Source of the DNA: JADFUS01 sp964368765
Lineage (GTDB): Bacteria > Bacteroidota > Bacteroidia > Bacteroidales > Rikenellaceae
Length of the DNA stretch: 11,434 nucleotides
Direction: 5' to 3'
Assembly: GCA_964368765.1 (NCBI GenBank)
Contig: CAYJCU010000068.1
Location: 1 to 11,434 of the forward strand
Both the position numbers and the translations under genes were made by a program. Within the stretch, counting starts at the first letter, position 1. Every line of letters starts with the position of its first letter. Positions 1 to 6,959 of the stretch are shown here, in pieces. The notes below the pieces were generated by a model that saw only the letters and a program-made list of their open reading frames with translations, did not search any database and was not told the DNA's origin.

Positions 1-55
1 TTGCAGGATAGGTAGTTACTAGGTTTTTTTGATTTTTTTACCGGACAACAATAAT
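1..55. repeat. Left arm of a 54/55-bp inverted repeat
   Basis: The reverse complement of this stretch matches 11315-11368 base for base except for one homopolymer length: a run of seven T here against six A in the right arm. The outer edge is cut by the window, so the repeat may continue to the left. Its inner edge touches the last base of the rfbB stop codon. Read in the direction of the adjacent gene, both arms have the same order (TTGTTGTCCGG, then A-rich runs, then CTAGTAACTACC). This fits the end of a multicopy mobile element or another dispersed repeat. No transposase is visible in the window. Confidence 0.85.
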
Positions 56-1110
56 TATTTATCTCCGTACATTGTCTCATAATAACTCTCATACTCACCT
101 GAAGTGATGTTATCCATCCACTCTCTATTTTCAAGATACCATCTTACCGTATGCTCAATACCCTCTTCAAATTGAAGTGATGGTTCCCATCCCAACTCAT
201 TTTTTAGTTTATTAGAGTCGATAGCATATCTCAGGTCGTGCCCTGCTCTATCAGTAACATAGGTGATAAGAGAAAGCGAATGCCCCTCTGGGTTACCCAA
301 TAATCTATCAACCGTAGCAATGATAACCTTGATTAACTCAATGTTTTGCCACTCATTAAATCCACCTATATTATAGGTATCCCCACTCTTACCCTTATGG
401 AAGATTGTATCAATAGCCCTTGCATGATCTACAACATATAACCAATCACGCACATTCTCTCCCTTACCATAAACAGGTAGCGGCTTACTATTACATATAT
501 TATTTATAAAAAGTGGTATTAATTTTTCAGGAAATTGATATGGCCCATAATTATTTGAACAGTTAGTAACAATACAAGGCATGCCATAAGTATCTTGAAA
601 AGCACGCACGAAATGGTCTGAACTAGCTTTCGATGCTGAATATGGACTATGTGGATCATAACTTGTCTCTTCGGTAAAGAATCCGCCATCTAACTCTAAC
701 GAACCATACACCTCATCTGTTGAGATATGATAGAAACATTTTCCTTCATAGTTATCACCCCAATGGTGCTTAGCCGCCTGAAGTAGAGATAGTGTACCCA
801 TAACATTTGTTCTAGCAAATGTAAATGGATCTTTAATACTCCTATCTACGTGACTCTCAGCAGCAAGATGTATCACGCCATCAATATCATACTTAGCAAA
901 AATATCTAGCATATTGTCAAAATCGCAAATATCTCCCTTAACAAAGGTATAGTTACTAGCCCCCTCAATATCTTTAAGGTTGGCAAGATTTCCTGCATAA
1001 GTTAATTTATCTAGGTTAATTATATTGTACTCAGGATATTTATTCACAAATAACCTCACTACGTGGTTGCCAATAAATCCTGCACCGCCTGTTATTAAAA
1101 TACTCTTCAT
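55..1110 (-). CDS. rfbB: dTDP-glucose 4,6-dehydratase
   Basis: Converts dTDP-D-glucose to dTDP-4-keto-6-deoxy-D-glucose, the second step towards dTDP-L-rhamnose for surface polysaccharide; a soluble NAD-dependent enzyme of the extended short-chain dehydrogenase family. The 351-residue protein has the Rossmann NAD-binding motif TGGAGFIG at residues 7-14, the catalytic T131-D132-E133 of the STDEVYG motif, and the Y157-x3-K161 pair. The length is normal and the protein looks intact. Its ATG overlaps the last base pair of rfbA's stop as TAATG, so the two genes are translationally coupled in one operon. The stop codon abuts the left repeat arm, and no hairpin terminator is visible after it. rfbC and rfbD, needed to finish dTDP-rhamnose, are not in the window. 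It could instead serve another dTDP-6-deoxyhexose, but the reaction itself is clear. Confidence 0.97.
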   Translation of the reverse strand: MKSILITGGAGFIGNHVVRLFVNKYPEYNIINLDKLTYAGNLANLKDIEGASNYTFVKGDICDFDNMLDIFAKYDIDGVIHLAAESHVDRSIKDPFTFARTNVMGTLSLLQAAKHHWGDNYEGKCFYHISTDEVYGSLELDGGFFTEETSYDPHSPYSASKASSDHFVRAFQDTYGMPCIVTNCSNNYGPYQFPEKLIPLFINNICNSKPLPVYGKGENVRDWLYVVDHARAIDTIFHKGKSGDTYNIGGFNEWQNIELIKVIIATVDRLLGNPEGHSLSLITYVTDRAGHDLRYAIDSNKLKNELGWEPSLQFEEGIEHTVRWYLENREWMDNITSGEYESYYETMYGDK

Positions 1111-1991
1111 TATAGTTTTTCTTCTACTAGTTTTATTAGATACTCTCCATACTGGTTTTTAATCATAGGTTTAGCTAATTCTCTCATTTTAGCCTCGTCT
1201 ATCCACCCTTTTCTATATGCAATGCCCTCAAGACATGCTATTTTAAGACCTTGACGTTTCTCTATGACCTCAACAAAGGTAGATGCTTCACTCAGAGAGT
1301 CGTGCGTACCTGTGTCAAGCCACGCAAAACCACGCCCAAGAGTCTGCACTTTTAACTCATCATCAGATAAAAAACGTTGATTAACAGTTGTTATCTCTAA
1401 CTCACCACGAGCTGACGGCTTTATATTTTTTGCCACATCAACAACCTTATTAGGATAGAAATATAGTCCCACAACAGCATAGTGCGATTTAGGAACAGTT
1501 GGTTTCTCTTCTATTGATAGGCAATTACCCTCAGCATCAAACTCAGCAACACCATAACGCTCAGGATCACTCACCCAATAGCCAAAAACAGTGGCCTTAC
1601 TATCCTCTTCAGCTGTTCGAACAGCCTCATTAAGCATAGCAGTAAAACCACTTCCATAGAATATATTATCGCCTAATACCAAACATGCTGAGTCGTTACC
1701 TATGAACTTCTCTCCAATAATAAATGCCTGCGCAAGACCATCTGGCGAAGGCTGCTCAGCATACTCAAAACGCACTCCATAATCAGAGCCATCACCTAGT
1801 AAACGTTTAAAACTAGGCAAATCATCAGGTGTTGAAATAATTAATATCTCTCTAATACCTGCCAACATCAACACCGATATTGGATAATAAACCATCGGCT
1901 TATCATATATAGGTAGTAGTTGCTTACTAACACCTTTGGTTATAGGATAAAGTCTTGTACCCGACCCTCCAGCTAATACTATTCCTTTCAT
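1110..1991 (-). CDS. rfbA: glucose-1-phosphate thymidylyltransferase
   Basis: Joins dTTP and glucose-1-phosphate to give dTDP-glucose plus pyrophosphate, the entry step of dTDP-L-rhamnose synthesis in the cytosol. The 293-residue protein has the nucleotidyltransferase signature GGSGTRL at residues 8-14, K23 in the KQLLPIYDKP stretch, the metal-binding VLGDN motif near residue 108, an EKP motif near residue 160, and the WLDTGTHDSL segment typical of the RmlA family. Length is standard. It is the first gene of the operon, with a good promoter at 2043-2074 and a short leader; rfbB follows with a 1-bp overlap. The leader has no Shine-Dalgarno sequence, only A/T-rich bases, as usual in this phylum. 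The order rfbA-rfbB without rfbC/rfbD between is somewhat reduced compared with common rfb clusters. Confidence 0.97.
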   Translation of the reverse strand: MKGIVLAGGSGTRLYPITKGVSKQLLPIYDKPMVYYPISVLMLAGIREILIISTPDDLPSFKRLLGDGSDYGVRFEYAEQPSPDGLAQAFIIGEKFIGNDSACLVLGDNIFYGSGFTAMLNEAVRTAEEDSKATVFGYWVSDPERYGVAEFDAEGNCLSIEEKPTVPKSHYAVVGLYFYPNKVVDVAKNIKPSARGELEITTVNQRFLSDDELKVQTLGRGFAWLDTGTHDSLSEASTFVEVIEKRQGLKIACLEGIAYRKGWIDEAKMRELAKPMIKNQYGEYLIKLVEEKL

Positions 1992-2042
1992 TATCTATAA
2001 TTATATTATTCTTATTTTCTGCAACCATTTTATATAGCCTTG

Positions 2043-2074
2043 CAAAGATAATATAATTTTCCTATTATACCAAA
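2043..2074 (-). promoter_or_regulatory. Promoter for rfbA-rfbB
   Basis: On the minus strand the -33 element TTTG (2074-2071) and -7 element TATCTTTG (2050-2043) are separated by 20 nt, matching the Bacteroidota primary-sigma consensus TTTG-N19/21-TAnnTTTG. Transcription would start a few bases beyond 2043, giving a leader of about 45 nt before the rfbA ATG at 1991. Confidence 0.72.
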
Positions 2075-2119
2075 TTGTAAAAATAAGATTTATGAGAGGG
2101 TGGCTCTATATCCAAGAAA

Positions 2120-2149
2120 GGGCTATTTGTATTTATCTACAAACAGCCC
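2120..2149 (-). terminator. Likely terminator after rpoD
   Basis: Two 12-nt arms, 2120-2131 and 2138-2149, can pair around a 6-nt loop; on the minus-strand transcript the single mismatch becomes a G-U pair. The stem starts 25 nt after the rpoD stop codon. The following tract on the minus strand (CTTTCTT) is only modestly T-rich, so termination strength is uncertain. Confidence 0.55.
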
Positions 2150-2174
2150 CTTATATTGTAATATTAAGGTAAAA

Positions 2175-3035
2175 CTAACCTAAATATGTTTTTAATAGTT
2201 TACTACGAGAAGTACTACGCAGTCTTCTTACCGCCTTCTCTTTAATCTGACGTACACGCTCACGTGTTAGTCCAAACTTATCCCCTATCTCTTCTAGAGT
2301 CATCTCTGGATAACCTATACCAAAGAAATATTTAATAATGTCTCTCTCTCTCTCTGTTAGAGTTGCTAATGCACGCTCTACCTCTGTTGTAAGAGACTCA
2401 TTGATAAGCATTCTATCTGCATTAGGAGAATCGCTATTCACCAATACATCTAAAAGATTATTATCCTCTCCCTCAGCAAACGGAGCATCTACCGATACAT
2501 GGCGAGACGAAACACGCATAGTATCCGCAACTTTATCATTAGGTAAATCCAGCTCACGCGCCAACTCCTCTGGTGATGGTGTACGCTCGTGCTCTTGCTC
2601 AAAATGAGCTAATGCTTTATTAATCTTATTAAGTGCACCTACCTGATTAAGTGGTAGTCTTACTATACGAGATTGCTCTGCTAAAGCCTGTAAAATAGAT
2701 TGACGAATCCACCACACAGCATACGAGATAAATTTAAATCCTCGTGTCTCATCAAACTTCTCTGCAGCACGTATAAGCCCTAGGTTTCCCTCGTTAATTA
2801 AATCAGGAAGGCTTAGCCCCTGATTTTGGTACTGCTTTGCAACAGATACCACAAATCTAAGATTTGCTTTTGTTAGTTTATAAAGAGCCTCCTGATCACC
2901 TTTTCGTATACGTTGAGCTAACTCAACCTCCTCATCTACCGAGATAAGCTCTTCTCGACCTATCTCTTGAAGATATTTATCTAGAGATGCACTCTCTCTG
3001 TTTGTAATCGACTTAGTTATTTTTAATTGTCTCAT
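2175..3035 (-). CDS. rpoD: Primary RNA polymerase sigma factor (sigma-70 group 1)
   Basis: Housekeeping sigma factor that directs RNA polymerase to most promoters. At 286 residues it is the short form usual in Bacteroidota: it lacks region 1.1 and begins near region 1.2 (LDKYLQEIG, residues 18-26). Region 2 follows, with the core-binding LPDLINEGNLGL (76-87) and the region 2.3/2.4 promoter-melting segment around F100-Q121 including YAVWWIRQ. Region 3 follows, then region 4.2, a helix-turn-helix ending VRQIKEKAVRRLR (about 261-273). All parts are intact. The ATG at 3035 is preceded by ACCGTAAT with no Shine-Dalgarno sequence. It lies 134 bp after metK on the same strand, and no consensus promoter is obvious in that gap, so it may be read partly from metK's promoter or from a non-consensus one. 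The promoter elements seen elsewhere in this window are the type this protein would recognise. Confidence 0.96.
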   Translation of the reverse strand: MRQLKITKSITNRESASLDKYLQEIGREELISVDEEVELAQRIRKGDQEALYKLTKANLRFVVSVAKQYQNQGLSLPDLINEGNLGLIRAAEKFDETRGFKFISYAVWWIRQSILQALAEQSRIVRLPLNQVGALNKINKALAHFEQEHERTPSPEELARELDLPNDKVADTMRVSSRHVSVDAPFAEGEDNNLLDVLVNSDSPNADRMLINESLTTEVERALATLTERERDIIKYFFGIGYPEMTLEEIGDKFGLTRERVRQIKEKAVRRLRSTSRSKLLKTYLG

Positions 3036-3066
3036 ATTACGGTTTATAGGGTTACACTAACTATAC

Positions 3067-3091
3067 GTGAAACACCCCTAAAATGTTTCAC
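3067..3091. repeat. 8-bp inverted repeat between metK and rpoD
   Basis: GTGAAACA (3067-3074) and TGTTTCAC (3084-3091) are perfect reverse complements around a 9-nt spacer. The site is 31 bp upstream of the rpoD start. On the minus strand it has no T-tract following the stem, so it is a poor intrinsic terminator for metK. It may be an operator for rpoD or a leader hairpin in its mRNA; the sequence alone does not decide. Confidence 0.55.
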
Positions 3092-3169
3092 AAATTATTA
3101 TTTATTTTATTAAAACATCATAGTTTAGAGTAATACTTTACTTTTAACTATAATTAATAATATTTTATA

Positions 3170-4462
3170 CTATAAATTAAAACTATTTTTTATCTCATCA
3201 ACCATATCCAACTTTTCCCAAGCAAAGAACTCAACCTCTTTGATACTCTTTTCGCCATTTATGATTAACTCAACACCTTTTGTATATGGATCACGACCAA
3301 AATGACCATAAGCAGCAGTAGCCTCAAATATTGGATATGTTAATCCATAACGCTCAATAATCTTACTTGGACGTAAATCAAATATATTAGCTACTTTTTC
3401 TGCAATCTCTCCATCACTCAAAGATAGTTTAGATGTGCCATAAGTATTTACATACACACTAAGCGGATGAGCAATACCTATCGCATATGATACTTGAACC
3501 AATATCTCCTCGGCTACTCCTGCTGCCACCATATTTTTAGCAATATGACGTGATGCGTAGGCTGCCGAACGATCTACCTTAGAGCTATCTTTACCCGAAA
3601 AAGCTCCTCCACCATGAGCACCTCTTCCTCCATAAGTATCTACAATAATCTTACGTCCTGTAAGGCCTGTATCGCCATGCGGACCGCCTATTATAAATTT
3701 ACCAGTAGGATTAACATGCAGGATATAATTATCATCTATTAACGACAATAAAAACTTATTACCATTCTCTTCTAGTTTAACCTTAACCGCTGGCATAAGA
3801 ATATTTTTAACATCCTCACGAATTTTTGTCTGCATTAATCTCTCAGCCTCATCACTTGATAACCCCTCACTCTCTTTAATAAACTCATCATGCTGAGTTG
3901 AGACAAGAATAGTGTGAACCCTTAACGCTTGATGATTATCACTATACTCAACTGTTACCTGTGATTTAGAGTCAGGACGAAGATATGTCATCTCTCTACC
4001 CTCTTTACGTATGTCAGACAATACCTTTAGTATATAGTGTGACAACATAAGTGGCGCAGGCATCAATTCACGTGTCTCATTGCAAGCATAACCAAACATT
4101 ATGCCTTGATCTCCTGCCCCCTGCTCATCTTTGTCTATACGCTCAACCCCTTGATTAATATCAGAGGATTGCTCATGTATTGCAGAGATAACACCACACG
4201 ACTTACTATCAAACATATAGTCGCTATTAGTATAACCTATACGCTCGATTACTTCACGTGCTGTTGATTGTACATCAACATAGGCGTTAGACTTAACCTC
4301 ACCGCTTATAACCACTAAACCGGTTGTACATAGTGTTTCGCATGCAACCTTAGAGTTAGAATCCTCTTTAAGAAATTGATCTAGTATCGCATCGGATATT
4401 TGGTCTGCAACTTTATCTGGATGCCCCTCAGATACCGATTCTGATGTAAATAAATAACCCAT
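3170..4462 (-). CDS. metK: S-adenosylmethionine synthase (methionine adenosyltransferase)
   Basis: Makes S-adenosylmethionine from methionine and ATP in the cytosol, supplying nearly all methylation reactions. The 430-residue protein carries the family's motifs: ATP-binding GHPDK (residues 13-17), GAGDQG (115-120), and the phosphate-binding GGGAFSGKD loop (284-292) followed by SSKVDRSAAY. It is longer than the roughly 384-residue E. coli enzyme, with extra sequence in the middle (about residues 150-220), a length usual in Bacteroidota. The ATG is fixed by the conserved start FTSESVSEGHPDK close behind it. There is no Shine-Dalgarno sequence. A consensus promoter lies about 190 nt upstream, so the leader is unusually long for this phylum. 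No strong terminator is seen before rpoD. Confidence 0.97.
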   Translation of the reverse strand: MGYLFTSESVSEGHPDKVADQISDAILDQFLKEDSNSKVACETLCTTGLVVISGEVKSNAYVDVQSTAREVIERIGYTNSDYMFDSKSCGVISAIHEQSSDINQGVERIDKDEQGAGDQGIMFGYACNETRELMPAPLMLSHYILKVLSDIRKEGREMTYLRPDSKSQVTVEYSDNHQALRVHTILVSTQHDEFIKESEGLSSDEAERLMQTKIREDVKNILMPAVKVKLEENGNKFLLSLIDDNYILHVNPTGKFIIGGPHGDTGLTGRKIIVDTYGGRGAHGGGAFSGKDSSKVDRSAAYASRHIAKNMVAAGVAEEILVQVSYAIGIAHPLSVYVNTYGTSKLSLSDGEIAEKVANIFDLRPSKIIERYGLTYPIFEATAAYGHFGRDPYTKGVELIINGEKSIKEVEFFAWEKLDMVDEIKNSFNL

Positions 4463-4653
4463 ATTTTTATCTATAATGCCAATTAAGATTATAAACTTTT
4501 TGGCAAATTAAACATTATTGTAGCAAAATAATTTGAATAGAATAATATAACTTTTGGCACTATTTAACAATAGTAGACAATTGATACGTAAACCAAGTTT
4601 TATTTAGCTAAAACCTTAGTTCTCGCATATATAAGTTCTATTTCATCCTACAA
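4463..4653 (-). other. Long untranslated leader of metK
   Basis: This is the inferred transcribed leader if the promoter at 4659-4689 is used. It contains a 6-bp inverted repeat TTGGCA/TGCCAA (4500-4505 with 4477-4482) close to the start codon. A further plus-strand copy of TTTTGGCA lies at 4552-4559. Because MetK makes SAM, a SAM-sensing leader would make sense, but I could not fit it to the SAM-II fold or any other riboswitch I know. Function unknown. Confidence 0.4.
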
Positions 4654-4658
4654 ACGTG

Positions 4659-4689
4659 CAAAGTTAGTAAAAAATTGCATAACAGCAAA
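4659..4689 (-). promoter_or_regulatory. Promoter for metK
   Basis: On the minus strand TTTG (4689-4686) and TAACTTTG (4666-4659) are 19 nt apart, a full match to the Bacteroidota -33/-7 consensus. The start of transcription would fall near 4653, leaving about 190 nt before the metK ATG. No second consensus promoter nearer to metK was seen. Confidence 0.68.
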
Positions 4690-4849
4690 ACTTAATATAT
4701 TTTTATTCTGTGTAAGCATGCTAAAACAAACTCTGTATCTACAAAGAATTTTCAACATTTACCCTACTAAACTGTTCAAGTTAATCATATTTTTATACGC
4801 ATATATAATATTATTTTACTTGCGATATTTAAATACTTAATATTTTAAA

Positions 4850-4880
4850 CTTGCAGTATAATTTAAAATAACTAACTTTG
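4850..4880 (+). promoter_or_regulatory. Upstream promoter candidate for the kinase operon
   Basis: CTTG (4850-4853, one base off the TTTG consensus) and TAACTTTG (4873-4880) are 19 nt apart. Transcription would start near 4886, giving a leader of about 130 nt that includes the palindrome at 4920-4950. It is weaker than the promoter at 4955-4986 because of the -33 mismatch. Confidence 0.45.
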
Positions 4881-4919
4881 TGAGTAAAATGGTGCTAAAT
4901 ATCAATCATAAATTTTATT

Positions 4920-4950
4920 TAAGATAAAATTAGATGCACTCTTTATCTTA
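4920..4950. promoter_or_regulatory. 9-bp inverted repeat beside the kinase promoter (possible operator)
   Basis: TAAGATAAA (4920-4928) and TTTATCTTA (4942-4950) are perfect reverse complements with a 13-nt spacer. A partly overlapping pair, AATTTTAT (4911-4918) and ATAAAATT (4924-4931), could form an alternative fold. The 31-bp palindrome ends 4 bp before the -33 element of the proximal promoter. That position would suit a dimeric activator such as the response regulator encoded downstream, which is inference. AT-rich DNA makes chance repeats more likely. Confidence 0.45.
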
Positions 4951-4954
4951 TAAT

Positions 4955-4986
4955 TTTGTTTATATCAAATAATATATATATATTTG
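4955..4986 (+). promoter_or_regulatory. Proximal promoter for the kinase operon
   Basis: TTTG (4955-4958) and TATATTTG (4979-4986) are separated by 20 nt, an exact match to the Bacteroidota consensus. Transcription would start near 4992, about 24 nt before the kinase ATG. Confidence 0.68.
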
Positions 4987-5015
4987 TTACCAAATAGCAT
5001 AATGAAGTTGAATAT

Positions 5016-6959
5016 ATGAGTAAGATACTATTTATAATAATTGTTGTGATAGCCTTATCAGGGTGCACAAAGAGGGAATCATTGACCCACGCAGAGAGAG
5101 AAAAAATATTTACAATGTATGATAGTCACTCTATAAAAACAGAGGAACTTGAGGCAGCTCTTGACAGTGCAATTATACAAAATGATAGATATAGAGAGGG
5201 AATACTTAAACTGGCCATTGGCAAGAGGCTTCGTAACAGCTCTAAGTTTAACCAAGCACTGCAACTACATAGAGATGCTCAAAAAATAGCACTTGAGATA
5301 GCAGATACCTTGATGCTAATAAAATCATACAATGAAATAGGAACAATATTTAGGCGTGTAGATGCCTTGAATGAGGCATCCTCAGTTCATTACAAGGCCC
5401 TTCAATATAGCGAACTATACTCTGATTCAACTAGTTATACAGCCAGAAAGCAGAAAACAATAGCATTAAATGGGATAGGTAACATTAGCTTGGTTTTAGA
5501 GTTTTATGATAAAGCTGAAAAATCGTTCAGAGAGTGTATCAAGATAGAAGAGATGCTTGGCAGTAATATAGGATTGGCAATTAATTATGCCAATATTGGC
5601 TCTATATACGAGGTTAATAATATTACTGACTCAGCTTTTCACTACTATAACCTATCACTGCAACACAATATAAAGGCGAACTCCCAAATAGGTATTTCAC
5701 TATGTAACAACTATATAGGAAAATTATATGAGAAGAGTGGAGATTTAGCAAAGGCTAAAGAACACTATATAAAGGGATATGAAAATATCAAAAATCATAG
5801 GGATGTATGGCATAAATTGGTCTTGCATATATCGATAGCAAGAATAGATATAAAAGAGGGTAAATATAGTGATGGGGCTCGAAATTTAGAACAAGCATAT
5901 AAATATGCAGTAGAGATAGCCTCTCCTGAGCATTTGGCCGCAATATATAAACTATGGGCAGAATATTATGAGAAAACAGGGAATATAGAACTTGCTATTG
6001 AAAACTTAAAGAAAAGCCATGAATATGCTGATGCTGGAAGCAAGAATAAAGAGCAAGAGTCATTGATGCAATCTAATGTTAATTTTGTAACTGAACTATC
6101 TAAAGAGCATGCTGAGCTACAAGTTGCAATTATTGAGCAACATAAAAAGATGGGGAGATTACTATTTGTTATTGTTGCGTTATGTGTCTTGGCTCTCATA
6201 ATGGTGGTGTGTATTCTCTCTCTTGTGCGTAGCAGGAATCGTAAATTGGTAGAGACCAATATACTTAAAGATAACTTTGTTAAGGTAATATCTCACGATA
6301 TTAAAAACCCTCTTATCTCGCAACGGAATATCTTAGAGTTGATGATTAATAACTTAGAGTATCTTAAGACAAATGATATACGTACTCACTGTGACGACCT
6401 TTTACGTTCATCCAGTTCGCTGTTAGAGATGTTATACAATCTCTTAAATTGGTCGCATATAGAGTCTAAAACTATTAGATACAACCCAATAAATGTAGAT
6501 ATACTCACTATTATTGGCGAGGTAAGGGATATGTATTATATTTCATTTGCAGAAAAACGAATTAAACTAGAGGTTGAATGCCCTCAAAACACAATAGCAA
6601 ATGGCGACTACAATATGATTTCTACTATCATCCGTAATCTCGTGAATAACGCACTAAAATACTCACATATAGACTCTTCAATATTAATATCTGTAATAGA
6701 ACATAACAACAAGATGTTAAGAGTTACAGTTAGAGATTATGGAGTGGGGATAAAACAAGATACATTAAGTAAACTCTTCAAACTCAATGCCGTAAAAACT
6801 GAAAATGGCACTGCGGGCGAGCTAGGCACAGGATTAGGATTAATCATTGTAAAACTGATGGTAGAGATGAATGGCGGTGAGGTAAGCATAGAGAGTGAAG
6901 AGGGCAAAGGAACAGCAATATCATTCACTGTAAACAGAGAGATAAATGGAAAAAATTAG
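5016..6959 (+). CDS. TPR-containing membrane sensor histidine kinase
   Basis: Sensor of a two-component system: it should autophosphorylate on histidine and pass phosphate to the response regulator encoded next. In the 647 residues, a signal peptide ends in a lipobox LSGC with C17. About six or seven degenerate tetratricopeptide repeats fill residues 60-340, followed by a likely coiled coil (340-378). One membrane helix spans 382-404, followed by basic residues (RSRNRK). A HisKA domain has the H-box SHDIKNPL with H427. The HATPase domain has its N-box around N541-N545, G1 box DYGVG (574-578) and G2 box GTGLGL (604-609). All catalytic boxes are present. The repeats should lie in the periplasm and the kinase in the cytosol. 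After C17 come TKRES, without the acidic run used for surface export of lipoproteins, which fits retention at the inner membrane. The 3' end overlaps the regulator gene by 14 bp. The ligand is unknown. Confidence 0.93.
   Translation: MSKILFIIIVVIALSGCTKRESLTHAEREKIFTMYDSHSIKTEELEAALDSAIIQNDRYREGILKLAIGKRLRNSSKFNQALQLHRDAQKIALEIADTLMLIKSYNEIGTIFRRVDALNEASSVHYKALQYSELYSDSTSYTARKQKTIALNGIGNISLVLEFYDKAEKSFRECIKIEEMLGSNIGLAINYANIGSIYEVNNITDSAFHYYNLSLQHNIKANSQIGISLCNNYIGKLYEKSGDLAKAKEHYIKGYENIKNHRDVWHKLVLHISIARIDIKEGKYSDGARNLEQAYKYAVEIASPEHLAAIYKLWAEYYEKTGNIELAIENLKKSHEYADAGSKNKEQESLMQSNVNFVTELSKEHAELQVAIIEQHKKMGRLLFVIVALCVLALIMVVCILSLVRSRNRKLVETNILKDNFVKVISHDIKNPLISQRNILELMINNLEYLKTNDIRTHCDDLLRSSSSLLEMLYNLLNWSHIESKTIRYNPINVDILTIIGEVRDMYYISFAEKRIKLEVECPQNTIANGDYNMISTIIRNLVNNALKYSHIDSSILISVIEHNNKMLRVTVRDYGVGIKQDTLSKLFKLNAVKTENGTAGELGTGLGLIIVKLMVEMNGGEVSIESEEGKGTAISFTVNREINGKN

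Noticed and set aside
2341..2355. CT dinucleotide run that could be a slippage (phase-variation) tract
   Set aside because: On the coding strand it encodes the RER of the conserved LTERERD motif of sigma region 4, so the run follows from the protein sequence; a frameshift here would destroy an essential gene.
2338..2607. Open frame on the plus strand opposite rpoD
   Set aside because: It lies wholly within the conserved sigma factor gene on the other strand, has low-complexity Ser/Arg-rich sequence and no recognisable domain; it is a frame shadow.
4489..4515. Eight-codon upstream reading frame in the metK leader
   Set aside because: It has no Met-rich content or start context, and frames this short are expected by chance in a leader of this length.
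4563..4620. Possible SAM-II riboswitch in the metK leader, based on a GCTAAA string
   Set aside because: There is no matching upstream stem and the expected pseudoknot partner is missing, so the resemblance is only a short string in AT-rich sequence.
5966..6259. Open frame on the minus strand within the kinase gene
   Set aside because: It is fully inside the coding sequence of the kinase, overlapping its membrane helix, and its translation shows no known pattern.
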